64,000 nucleotides of DNA from Paraburkholderia bonniea (GTDB lineage Bacteria; Pseudomonadota; Gammaproteobacteria; Burkholderiales; Burkholderiaceae): contig NZ_QPEQ01000002.1 in the NCBI RefSeq assembly GCF_009455625.1, positions 186,001-250,000 of the forward strand, in the 5' to 3' direction. Of the stretch, positions 1 to 7,891 are shown piece by piece (positions within the stretch are counted from its first letter, which is position 1; each line of letters begins with the position of its first letter). Below the pieces are notes generated by a model. That model did no database searches. It was not told the DNA's origin and worked only from the letters and a program-made list of their open reading frames with translations. Position numbers and translations under genes: made by a program.

Positions 1-346
1 GTGTGAATCGTGCCGCGAAGAACATCCGTTGCTGCTCGATCTCGCCGCGCGTCAGGTGGTGCCGCTATACGGCCTGAACTACAAGGACGAAAGCGCTCCC
101 GCTTTGCGCTGGCTGGCCAGTGCGGGCAATCCGTATACGGCGTCGCTGGTGGATCGCCATGGTCAAACCGGGATTGATTACGGCGTCTATGGCGTGCCGG
201 AGACCTTCGTGATCGACCGTGCTGGCCGCGTGCGCTATCGCCACGCCGGGCCGTTGAGCCAAACGATGCTCGATGCCACGATCTTGCCGCTGGTGCAGCA
301 GCTTAAGCAGGAGGCGGCCGATGCTGTTGTTCCTTCAGCGCAGTGA
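1..346 (+). CDS. ccmG: Thioredoxin-like cytochrome c maturation protein CcmG/DsbE (5' truncated by window edge)
   Basis: The reading frame is open from base 2, so the start lies outside the window. The first visible residues contain a CESC redox motif (CxxC), followed by the thioredoxin-fold segment GVYGVPETFVIDRAG with the cis-proline typical of CcmG/DsbE. The family is a membrane-anchored periplasmic thioredoxin that reduces apocytochrome or CcmH disulfides before heme attachment. The stop overlaps the start of ccmH by 26 bases, and ccmI follows, the usual end of a ccm operon. CcmG commonly has WCxxC with other middle residues. The CESC pair is slightly unusual, but the neighbours make the assignment firm. 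Confidence 0.88.
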   Translation, partial: CESCREEHPLLLDLAARQVVPLYGLNYKDESAPALRWLASAGNPYTASLVDRHGQTGIDYGVYGVPETFVIDRAGRVRYRHAGPLSQTMLDATILPLVQQLKQEAADAVVPSAQ

Positions 347-866
347 GCGCAGATGCTGGCTGGCGGCGCTGGTGGCGCTGGCCGGATTGCTAGGGCTCAG
401 CGCAACGCCTGCCTGGGCATGGGTACCGGCATCCTCATCCGCTCAAACCAGCCTCGTGAATGCAGGCCTGCCATCGCCCGCCGTGGATGCCCGGGTGCGG
501 CAACTCGCCGCGCGTTTGCGATGCCTTGTCTGCCAGAACCAGACCCTGGCTGATTCGAACGCGGATCTGGCCGCTGACCTGCGCGACAAGATCCGCCAGC
601 AGGTTCAGCAAGGTGCGACTGATGCGCAGATCGAGGCCTACATGGTGCAGCGCTACGGCGATTTTGTTTTGTATCAGCCACCACTTAAGCCGGTGACGTG
701 GGTGCTTTGGTTTGGACCGTTTGTCGCGCTGGTGCTGGCTGCTGTGTTGTTCTGGCGTGGCCTCGTCAGGCGGCGTGCACGCCAGGTGCCACAGACGCTG
801 GATGTGGCGGAACGCCAGCATGCAGAGCGCCTTCTTGAGACTTTCGATCAGGACTCCAACCGGTGA
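321..866 (+). CDS. ccmH: Cytochrome c maturation protein CcmH
   Basis: The product is about 181 residues, with an N-terminal signal/anchor (hydrophobic AALVALAGLLGLSATPAWA). It has the family signature LRCLVCQNQ, whose two cysteines bind or reduce the apocytochrome CXXCH motif, and one C-terminal membrane helix (WVLWFGPFVALVLAAVLFW). ATG at 321 is preceded by AGGAGG (309-314 region) at good spacing, which favours it over an upstream start inside ccmG. It acts in the periplasm with CcmG and CcmI in System I cytochrome c biogenesis. Its TGA overlaps the ccmI ATG (TGATG), so the two are translationally coupled. Confidence 0.92.
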   Translation: MLLFLQRSERRCWLAALVALAGLLGLSATPAWAWVPASSSAQTSLVNAGLPSPAVDARVRQLAARLRCLVCQNQTLADSNADLAADLRDKIRQQVQQGATDAQIEAYMVQRYGDFVLYQPPLKPVTWVLWFGPFVALVLAAVLFWRGLVRRRARQVPQTLDVAERQHAERLLETFDQDSNR

Positions 867-2443
867 TGATTTTATGGCTGATATTTGGCGCGATGCTGCT
901 GCTTGCATTGTTATGTGTGCTGCCATCATTGCTGCGCCCGGGCGGGTACGCCACGCAGGAGACGGAGCAAGACTTGGCACGGCCCGAGATGGCGGTGGCG
1001 CTGTATCGCGCAGACCTGGCCGAAGCGGAACGTGAGTTCGCTAATGGGCAGTTGCTGGCGCAGCAGTATGCCGAGGTTCAGCAAGAACTTGAACGACGTC
1101 TGCTGGATGACGCGCAGGCGGCAGAGATGGCGCACGGTGCTACGGCCGCGGCCCGCATGCCAGGCACACGGGCTAATGTGACTAGCGTGAGCATGAGCGT
1201 GCTGCACCGCGCGGGTTTGGCGGCGTTGCTGCTGGCCTTGCTGCCGTCGGCCGCGTTGCTGCTGTATCTGAAGCTGGGCAATCCTGCCGCCGCGCTGGCG
1301 CAAAGCGGCACGGATACAAGCGAGGCTGAACGCCACGCGGATTCCCCAGCATCGCTCGACGCGATGATTGCCCGCCTCGCCGCGCGTCTCGCGCGCCAGC
1401 CCGATGATGCTCAAGGCTGGTCGATGCTGGCACGCTCGTACACCGTGCTGGGCCGTGCTGGCGATGCGGTGCTGGCTTATCAACGCGCACTGGCGTTGAC
1501 ACCGAACGATTCGTTACTGCTGGCGGATTATGCCGATGCGCTGGCGAGTGCGAATGGCGGGGTTTTCGATGCCGCCGCAGCTCAGCAGATACACGCCGCA
1601 CTAGCGCTTGATCCCGGCAATTTAAAGGCGCTGGCCCTTGCTGGATCTATGGCACTGGACCAGCGCGACTATCCCCAGGCGGAGGCTTTCTGGCAGCGGC
1701 TGGAGCATGCGCCTGGCGTGACGCCAGATATCGCGGCTCAGGCCCGCCAGCAGATCGCTAATGCGCAACGGCTTGCACAACAGCCAGCACAACGGCTTGC
1801 ACAACAACCAGAGCAACAACCAGAGCAACAACCAGAGCAACAACCAGAGCAACAACCAGAGCAACAACCAGAGCAACAACCAGAGCAACAACCAGAGCAA
1901 CAACCAGAGCAACAACCAGAGCAACAACCAGAGCAACAACCAGAGCAACAACCAGAGCAACAACCAGCGCAACAACCAGCGCAACAACCAGCGCAACAAC
2001 CAGCGCAACAACCAGCGCAACAACCAGCGCAACAACCAGCGCAACAACCAGCGCAAAGCGCGCCGGCAACCGACGCCACGCCACGCGTGGCCACGAGCCC
2101 GCGAGTGCTTGAAGTCCATGTGCGCCTGAGTCCGCAAATGGCGGCGCGCGTGCATCCGTCCGACACGGTGTTCGTGCTGGCGCGGGCCGTAGATGGGCCC
2201 CGCATGCCGTTGGCGGTGCAGCGTCTGCGCGTCGCGGATTTACCGGCGGTGGTGCGGCTGGATGATGCGCTGGCCATGACACCCGAGCTACGGCTGTCGG
2301 CATTTGAGCGGGTGAGGGTTGAAGCGCATGTATCGGCGAGTGGCGTGGCGCAGCGCCAGAAGGGCGATCTGCTCGGCTATAGCGAGCCGCAGGCGCGAGA
2401 TAGCAAGACGGTTGAGGTGGTACTGGATGAGGTGCTCAAGTAA
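866..2443 (+). CDS. ccmI: Cytochrome c biogenesis protein CcmI with TPR domain and a long Gln-Pro repeat linker
   Basis: The N-terminus is a membrane helix (ILWLIFGAMLLLALLCVL). A second helix lies near residue 115-135, then a TPR region (QPDDAQGWSMLARSYTVLGR and following). A low-complexity linker of PEQQ then PAQQ units follows, and a C-terminal domain of about 110 residues. CcmI is the apocytochrome chaperone of the heme ligation complex. ATG 866 overlaps the ccmH stop; GTG 863, one codon earlier, is also possible. The linker is far longer than in typical CcmI and is encoded by a 12-bp tandem array, so its length probably varies among strains. It joins the TPR part to the periplasmic C-terminal domain. 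Confidence 0.88.
   Translation: MILWLIFGAMLLLALLCVLPSLLRPGGYATQETEQDLARPEMAVALYRADLAEAEREFANGQLLAQQYAEVQQELERRLLDDAQAAEMAHGATAAARMPGTRANVTSVSMSVLHRAGLAALLLALLPSAALLLYLKLGNPAAALAQSGTDTSEAERHADSPASLDAMIARLAARLARQPDDAQGWSMLARSYTVLGRAGDAVLAYQRALALTPNDSLLLADYADALASANGGVFDAAAAQQIHAALALDPGNLKALALAGSMALDQRDYPQAEAFWQRLEHAPGVTPDIAAQARQQIANAQRLAQQPAQRLAQQPEQQPEQQPEQQPEQQPEQQPEQQPEQQPEQQPEQQPEQQPEQQPEQQPEQQPAQQPAQQPAQQPAQQPAQQPAQQPAQQPAQSAPATDATPRVATSPRVLEVHVRLSPQMAARVHPSDTVFVLARAVDGPRMPLAVQRLRVADLPAVVRLDDALAMTPELRLSAFERVRVEAHVSASGVAQRQKGDLLGYSEPQARDSKTVEVVLDEVLK
1804..2055 (+). repeat. 12-bp coding minisatellite inside ccmI
   Basis: About 21 head-to-tail copies of a 12-base unit are present, 13 of form CCAGAGCAACAA followed by 8 of form CCAGCGCAACAA. 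They encode (PEQQ)13 then (PAQQ)8. All copies stay in frame. The clean split into two sub-blocks that differ at one base (GAG/GCG) suggests two rounds of slipped-strand expansion. Confidence 0.95.
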
Positions 2444-2481
2444 GCGGCCGAAGGAGGGTGAATACTTTTCACGCGCGCTAA

Positions 2482-2513
2482 AGGGTGGAGATAAAGCAGG
2501 GTGGAGATAAAGC
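2482..2513 (+). repeat. Perfect 16-bp tandem duplication downstream of ccmI
   Basis: AGGGTGGAGATAAAGC occurs twice head to tail, at 2482-2497 and 2498-2513, in the non-coding gap between ccmI and the mntA-like pseudogene. No function is evident. Confidence 0.9.
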
Positions 2514-2603
2514 GTGCAGCAAAGGATTGAAGCGCGTGGCTGTGCGCTAGACTGCCCGCGCCATCCTGACGTGAAACTGGATTGTGTTGCGGGAGAAAAA
2601 AAC

Positions 2604-2948
2604 ATGCAGCTCTCGGAAGCCTTAGCCGCGAACCGTGCCGCGATCCGGCAGGTGGTTGAGTCTCATCGCGCGAGCAATGTCCGGGTGCTTGGCTCGGTTT
2701 TGCATGGCCAGGATACGGGCAGTAGCGACCGCGACACTCTCATTGATCCAACGCCGTAGACGATGCTGATGGACGTGCCCGCGATTCAGGTGGAATGGCA
2801 ACTCCTGCGGGGCATGCCGGCCGATGTGCTGGCACTCGAGCCTTACTCGATGCCTGCCACCAACAGGTTCTCTCTGAGGCATTGCCAGTCTGAGCAAAGC
2901 GCTTGGTACGCGCAGATCCAGCACGCCGAGGCCAGCATCCGCAGCTAG
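2604..2948 (+). pseudogene. MntA/KNTase-like nucleotidyltransferase, broken by an in-frame TAG
   Basis: From ATG 2604 (GGGAGA upstream) the frame encodes a minimal nucleotidyltransferase start with the motif GSVLHGQDTGSSDRD, which matches the GS...DxD metal-binding signature. TAG at 2757-2759 stops it after 51 codons. The same frame then continues with VEWQLLRGMPADVLALEP, which matches the following part of the family (a L-G-xP-VDVL segment). One base change therefore explains the break. Members usually act as antitoxins that AMPylate a HEPN toxin, but no HEPN partner is visible downstream, only the terminator region and a porin. It is probably a decayed MNT-HEPN antitoxin; readthrough cannot be excluded. 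Confidence 0.7.
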
Positions 2949-3054
2949 CGCCTAGCCACCAAAGGTAGCCACCAGCGTAGCGAAGGCATGAGTCCATCAC
3001 CCCAGCGTTAGCGATTCTTCAACCCCCGCCCAATTCTCAAACCCGAATACCCAT

Positions 3055-3096
3055 AAAAAAACCAGCCATCGGCTTAACGCCTCTGGCTGGTTTTTT
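3055..3096. terminator. Bidirectional intrinsic terminator between mntA-like remnant and porin
   Basis: The run AAAAAAACCAGCC (3055-3067) pairs with GGCTGGTTTTTT (3085-3096), giving a GC stem flanked by A-tracts and T-tracts on both sides. It can end transcripts from the left (+) and the porin transcript from the right (-). Confidence 0.85.
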
Positions 3097-3154
3097 ACTA
3101 CTACGCTATGCGACAGCTAACTGGACCAAACTTCAGCCCAGTATCAGCCGTTGC

Positions 3155-4321
3155 TTAGAAGCGGTGACGCAGGCCCAGGTTGACCAGCTCTTGCGAGCTC
3201 TTGCCACCGTAACCATACGAACCGATCGACGTTTGAGCGTCAACGACCAGGCCGGTCGTGCCGTCACGTGTCGAGCCGCTTGCATGCTGCCATGCGCCAA
3301 CCAGATAGATGTCAGTACGCTTCGACAGCGAGTAGTCCGCACCCAGCGAAACCTGGTGGTACGTCGCGCTCGTGTCACCCGACGACTTCGTGTAGCTGTA
3401 GCCTGCGCCCACCAACAGAGCCGGCGTTGCCTGATAGTTCAGGAAGCCTTGTCCAGTGTTGAATTTCTCTGAGCTGGCAAAGCCTGACTGAGCGTCAGTC
3501 TTGTATTGCGCGTTGCTGTAGCCGAGGCCGAACGTGAACGGACCAGCAACATACTGGGCTGCCACGCGAGCGATGTTGATCGACTTGGCTGACGCGTAAG
3601 CGGCGTTGACGTTGCTGCCGTCAAACGTGCCATCCGACGTGGCCGATGTTGACCAGCCTGCACGTGTCACCACGTTGCCAGCCGGGTTCGATGCAGCGAA
3701 GTAGCCACCAGCGACCGAGAACGGGCCGTTGTTGTACGACGCAGCTGCCGACCATGTCTGGCCTGCACCTGTCTGGCCAGCGATGCCGCCCAGAGCGTAC
3801 ATACCTTCAACCTGGAAGCCAGCGAAAACCGGCGAAACGTACTTCAGCGCGTTGCTGGTGCGTGAGCTGTTGTCGTTGTTGTCAACGTCGCCAACTGTTG
3901 CAAAAGCGCTGCCAAAGTAGTTGTCAGCTGTGATGCCTTGAACCATGTCAACCAGCGGGTCGTACTGACGGCCCACGGTGAATGTGCCCCATGCATCATG
4001 TGTCAGGCCAACGTAGGCTTGACGACCGAACATCCGGTTGCCTTGGCCCAGCTTGCCGTTATTTGGATCGAAGCCGTTTTCCAACTGGAAAATGGCCTTC
4101 AGACCGCCGCCCAGATCTTCTGAGCCTTTCATGCCCCAACGGCTACCTGACAGGTTGCCTTGGTACATGCCCCACTGGCTGTCGCCAGCAGTGTTGGCGT
4201 TGTGCACGTATTGGATCGACTCGTCGATCACACCGTACAGAGTGACGCTGCTTTGAGCGTGCGCGACACCTGCAAGACCCAGCAGGGCCAGCGAGAGGCT
4301 AGTTAATGCGATTCGTTTCAT
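3155..4321 (-). CDS. Gram-negative general porin (OpcP/OmpC-like, Burkholderia type)
   Basis: The product is about 388 residues with signal peptide MKRIALTSLSLALLGLAGVAHA followed directly by QSSVTLYGVID, the standard start of Burkholderiales trimeric porins. It ends in the outer-membrane insertion motif NLGLRHRF with a C-terminal Phe. The middle contains the L3-type motif region (GLKAIFQLENGFD, FGRQAYVGL). ATG 4321 has GTGGAG six bases upstream; the GTG at 4333 is part of this ribosome site, not a start. Single-gene unit facing the terminator at 3055-3096. Porins of this family form a 16-strand barrel for passive uptake of small solutes. Confidence 0.93.
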   Translation of the reverse strand: MKRIALTSLSLALLGLAGVAHAQSSVTLYGVIDESIQYVHNANTAGDSQWGMYQGNLSGSRWGMKGSEDLGGGLKAIFQLENGFDPNNGKLGQGNRMFGRQAYVGLTHDAWGTFTVGRQYDPLVDMVQGITADNYFGSAFATVGDVDNNDNSSRTSNALKYVSPVFAGFQVEGMYALGGIAGQTGAGQTWSAAASYNNGPFSVAGGYFAASNPAGNVVTRAGWSTSATSDGTFDGSNVNAAYASAKSINIARVAAQYVAGPFTFGLGYSNAQYKTDAQSGFASSEKFNTGQGFLNYQATPALLVGAGYSYTKSSGDTSATYHQVSLGADYSLSKRTDIYLVGAWQHASGSTRDGTTGLVVDAQTSIGSYGYGGKSSQELVNLGLRHRF

Positions 4322-4634
4322 CCATTTCTCCACGCAGATGATTGGTTTCGTTATTGCGGACTGGAGAATAACGCAGCGCCCGAAGATGCAAGTAGACTAA
4401 AAAAATAGTGTCTCAAAAAAGTGACAGCTGTTTGTCGGGGAAGGGAGGGTAGGGCTGAAATTGTTTCTGTCGGGGATGTCAAATGACGTCATATTGCGGG
4501 CATTGTTGTTCTTTTTGACGCAACTTTTGCGGCACATGACATTTTGGGATGGTGTTTTAAACGATGCAGACGCTGCTTGCAAAATTTCTTGCTCATGGCC
4601 CTGCTGCAAAGGCCAAAAAATATGCTAGGCGCAT

Positions 4635-4662
4635 CAAAAACCCAGCGCCGGATGGCGCTGAA
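4635..4662 (-). terminator. Intrinsic terminator of the yihY transcript
   Basis: Read on the minus strand, CAGCGCC-ATCC-GGCGCTG is followed by GGTTTTTG. This 7-bp GC stem and T-run sits about 115 bases beyond the yihY stop. The rest of 4322-4775 is AT-richer non-coding sequence holding the porin upstream region, in which no gene was recognised. Confidence 0.7.
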
Positions 4663-4775
4663 GCAGGTTTGAAACGCGCGTTTTTTGTGTGATTAAGGGG
4701 GTAGACGCAGGGGGGTAGACGCAGGAGCTCAGACGCAGGCTTACCCGCACCTGAGCGGCTATGCCCCTAAAGGCA

Positions 4776-6095
4776 TCAGCGGCGGCGCATGACCCGGGCC
4801 GCGAGCGCAAAGGCGAGCCCTGCCGTGAGCACAATGGGCCCCCACGGGTGACGTTTGATTTGTTGATTGGCATCGGCGGCATGACGGCCCGCCTGCACCA
4901 CCATCGAGGCGGTTGCGCGCACCGCCTGAGCTTCGGCGTCAGCCAGCCGCTGGCCAACCTCACGCGCGACTTCTTCCAGATGATTGGCGCGCCCGGGCGG
5001 GCTGGTGTCCGCGTTGGCGCTGCTGGTTGGTGCTGCGTCAGCGGTTAAGGAGGCAGCGGCAACTAGCGCTGCATTGGCCGCCGAGTGATTCCCGGCCGGC
5101 GCTGAATCTGCCGTAACTGCGTCAGCGTTTTGCGGCAGCGCAGTTGACGCTGCGATCACCGACGCTAGCGTGGCCCGGCTGCCAGGTGGTGGCGCGCTAT
5201 CCATTTGCGCCCACGCACCGCGCGGATCGTATAACCGGCCACGTGCCGCCGAGAATTCCGCGCCAAGCAGCAAAACTGCCGCCGAAAAATACAGCCACAT
5301 CAGCAGCACTGCGAGCGACCCGGCCGCACCAAATGAATTGGCCATACCCGCATGAGCCAGATACAGCGCAAAGAGTTTTTTCCCCGCCGAAAACAGCAGC
5401 GCGGCGATGCCTCCGCCCACGAACGCATCACGCCAGCGCACGCTGGCATCGGGCAGGAATTTGAGCAGCCCGGCGAAGGCGACGGCCAGCACCAGCACGC
5501 CAATTAGCAACTGCAATAAATTGCCGATCACCACATACGGCGAATTGCCCCACAGCCACCGGCCGACAAACGTCAGCGTGGCATCGAGCACCAGTGACAC
5601 GATCAGCAAAAACGCCACGCCCAGCACCAGGCCAAATGAGATCAAGCGCACGCGCACCAGCGCAAGCACGCTGGAGGTGCGCGGCCGGGTGTTGGGCCAG
5701 ACGATATTGAGTGCGCTGTTGAGCGATGAAAAGGTCGCCGACGCGCCCACCGCCAGCATCGCCAGTGAGATCAACGCCGCGATGCCGCCCGCGTTGCCGC
5801 TCCGGTGCGCGTTCTCGACGATGGTTTGCACGCCGCTGGCTGCTTCGTTGCCTAGCAGGCCATGAACCTGATTGAAGACCTCGCCGCGAGCGGCTTCGGC
5901 ACCAAAAAACCAGCCCGCCACCGCGATCACCATCACCAGCATTGGCGCGAGCGAAAACGCGGCGTAAAACGCGATGCCCGCAGCCATTGCGGCGCAACGG
6001 TTGTCGGAAAACTGTTTGAGTGCGCCGATGGCCCATGACGCATGCTGGCGAGCTGCGGTTTGAAGTTTGCTGGGGGAAAGGGCGTCCAGGTCCAT
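4776..6095 (-). CDS. YihY/BrkB-family inner membrane protein with C-terminal ElaB-like tail
   Basis: About 439 residues. The N-terminal two thirds carry six predicted membrane segments and family motifs (AAGIAFYAAFSLAPML; a later NSFGAAGSLAVLLMWLYFSA), as in the YihY/BrkB family. The family was once proposed to be RNase BN, a role now rejected; its function is still unclear. The C-terminal third is Ala-rich, low in complexity and amphipathic. It ends in a last membrane helix and basic tail (GLAFALAARVMRRR), like DUF883/ElaB proteins. ATG 6095 has AAGGAC upstream and is preferred to a more distal start that would add an unrelated N-terminus. Confidence 0.85.
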   Translation of the reverse strand: MDLDALSPSKLQTAARQHASWAIGALKQFSDNRCAAMAAGIAFYAAFSLAPMLVMVIAVAGWFFGAEAARGEVFNQVHGLLGNEAASGVQTIVENAHRSGNAGGIAALISLAMLAVGASATFSSLNSALNIVWPNTRPRTSSVLALVRVRLISFGLVLGVAFLLIVSLVLDATLTFVGRWLWGNSPYVVIGNLLQLLIGVLVLAVAFAGLLKFLPDASVRWRDAFVGGGIAALLFSAGKKLFALYLAHAGMANSFGAAGSLAVLLMWLYFSAAVLLLGAEFSAARGRLYDPRGAWAQMDSAPPPGSRATLASVIAASTALPQNADAVTADSAPAGNHSAANAALVAAASLTADAAPTSSANADTSPPGRANHLEEVAREVGQRLADAEAQAVRATASMVVQAGRHAADANQQIKRHPWGPIVLTAGLAFALAARVMRRR

Positions 6096-6337
6096 GTTGT
6101 CCTTGTGCGCAAGCGTGATGATCGGGTGCGCTGGGACGCGTAGGCATAGGCGAAACAGCGCGCGATGGGCGGCGATGGTCTGGCTAGCGGGCTGGGATGC
6201 GGGTGCGCTCTGCCGCTGCTGCAAGCGTCTCGGGTGTGTCCTGCAAGGCCGCGCCGCCAGAATTGGCCGCCACTATAGCAAGGCCAGATGGTGCGCCAGG
6301 CCGGATCACGGCAACGGGGCGGGCGGTAAGGCAAAGA

Positions 6338-6382
6338 ACGCTCAACGGCTCGGGCCGGGTAGCGGCCTGAGCCGTTGAGCGT
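6338..6382. other. Long perfect RNA hairpin in intergenic region
   Basis: ACGCTCAACGGCTCGGGCC (6338-6356) and GGCCTGAGCCGTTGAGCGT (6364-6382) form a 19-bp stem with one G-U wobble and a 7-base loop. No T-tract follows on either strand, so it is not a standard terminator. It lies between the divergent end of yihY and the TTAA array. Confidence 0.85.
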
Positions 6383-6429
6383 CCGCGATGAGCAAGCTGG
6401 AGAGCCTGGGCGGGGGTGTTCGCTGGGCG

Positions 6430-6604
6430 TTAAGCTGGCGATTAAACAACCATTAAGCCGACTGTTAAGTGACCGTTAAGACGGTCATTAAACGGTCATT
6501 AAACTGATCATTAAGCGGCCATTAAGCGGCCATTAAGTGGCCGTTAAGCCGGTCATTAAGTGGTCATTAAACGGTCGTTAAGCCAGCCATTAAGCGCTCA
6601 TTAA
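6430..6604. repeat. Phased array of 16 TTAA motifs
   Basis: TTAA occurs at 6430, 6442, 6453, 6465, 6476, 6488, 6499, 6511, 6522, 6533, 6544, 6556, 6567, 6578, 6590 and 6601. Spacings are only 11 or 12 bases (mean 11.4). The intervening bases are GC-rich variants of a degenerate unit such as CGGTCATTAAG. No reading frame fits. The array fills the gap between yihY and the minus-strand gene ending at 6762. The remaining gap (6096-6337) shows nothing else recognisable. Confidence 0.9.
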
Positions 6605-6761
6605 ACCAGCAGCGACATTGAACGTGACGTATGCATCCTTTGTGCGTGGGCGCGCTGCGTGATTCGCCCAGCCTGTGCCTGCTGGTTCAGCGCACAGCGC
6701 GAAGTGGTTGCGGCAAAGGCCTGTGCCGCAAGGCCATCAGGCATTGAGAAATTCGTGTTCG

Positions 6762-7553
6762 TTACCGCAGACCGTTGCGCTCTTCTATTGGCAGCAGATT
6801 CTTCGCTGCGTAATCTTCGGAAAACATCCGCTTGGCGAAGGTGGGAACATGCTCGGCCAGCAAGGTGTCGACCGCCTGATAGTCCTTGTCGGCTACCCAT
6901 GGCCGCCGTGCACGTAGACGATCATTTAGCCAAAAGGCGCTCCAGCCCTGAGTTGTCTCGATGAGTTCGCGGGCATAGGCTTCCCCAAATTCCAGGCCTC
7001 CTTCGACTACGACATCAACATACGATTCCAGCAAGGGATATCTGGCGTCAGCAGACGGTAGGCCCGTGCCAGGCTCCTGTCCCGCCATATCGGGGATGTA
7101 GACCCAGATCCGGCCTCGCTCGGGCAAGCGCTGCCACGATATCGCCTCGATGTCGTGGCGCGGCACCTCTACCCGGACATAGCCCTTCTCTCGCGCATCG
7201 AAAGCTGCCATGTCATTGCCTTCGACCGGATAGAGCACGCCATTGATCGTCATCGCCTGTTCACCCGGCAGAGGGCGGCGCAATCCAAGCGCAGTGAAGC
7301 CCGACGGGGAGCGGTCATTCCAACTGCGGATATAGCCAAACGCCGTGGAAACGCGGACTGGAATAGCCGCTATAGGTTTGCTGGCTGTGGCGTTTCGTGA
7401 TGCGCTATTGATGAGGGAGCCATAGCCGAAAATGAAGTTGTCCGGCTGGTTGGGCAATGGCTTACCCCAGTATGTTTGCGCCTGGGCTATTGAGGATAAG
7501 CCTGCAAACAGGAGCAACAGGAGCACGGCGCATGCGCGGAATAGCTTTGACAT
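6762..7553 (-). CDS. Secreted gamma-glutamylcyclotransferase-like (GGCT/ChaC fold) protein
   Basis: 263 residues with a signal peptide (ACAVLLLLLFAGLSSIAQAQ). The motif NFIFGYGSLIN follows, with the YGSL phosphate/substrate loop of the GGCT fold. A central segment VEGNDMAAFDAREKGYVRVEV contains the ExxxY-type pattern of this fold. Cytosolic GGCT/ChaC enzymes release 5-oxoproline from gamma-glutamyl peptides. A signal peptide suggests a periplasmic location, so the substrate is uncertain. It is flanked upstream (7554-7891) by about 340 bases without a recognisable gene and downstream by the TTAA array. Start ATG at 7553. Confidence 0.75.
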   Translation of the reverse strand: MSKLFRACAVLLLLLFAGLSSIAQAQTYWGKPLPNQPDNFIFGYGSLINSASRNATASKPIAAIPVRVSTAFGYIRSWNDRSPSGFTALGLRRPLPGEQAMTINGVLYPVEGNDMAAFDAREKGYVRVEVPRHDIEAISWQRLPERGRIWVYIPDMAGQEPGTGLPSADARYPLLESYVDVVVEGGLEFGEAYARELIETTQGWSAFWLNDRLRARRPWVADKDYQAVDTLLAEHVPTFAKRMFSEDYAAKNLLPIEERNGLR

Positions 7554-7891
7554 CTTCGGTGTTGTTTCGTTATTTCCAGATCGTGAAATCTGCTACGGCG
7601 GGTGGTTGAGACGCATGGCGCATGGCGTGGGGCCGGAGATTCTAATGGCAAAAACGGCGCAGCAAGACCGTCGCCAGATGTTTTTTCAACGGTGTGCTGT
7701 GCCGCTGCTTGTCGCTTCCTGGCCGTTTCACGCCCGGTATGTTGAGCGGGCCAGGCTGGGGGCGCTAGATATTCACCTGCCCAGCAAACCCCAGCACCCC
7801 GATGCCACCTGCTTGTGTCCAGCTCGCCGTTGACACAGTTTTAAAACATTTATACTTACGCCCACCCCACAACAACTTAGCCGAGGGCACC

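Noticed and set aside
1622..2303. Long antisense open frames across the ccmI repeat region
   Set aside because: They arise from the 12-bp repeat being stop-free in several frames and encode only monotone LLRW/GCCA/VVAL repeats.
6430..6604. CRISPR array
   Set aside because: The unit is 11-12 bases with only TTAA constant; there are no 20-40-base repeats with unique spacers and no cas genes.
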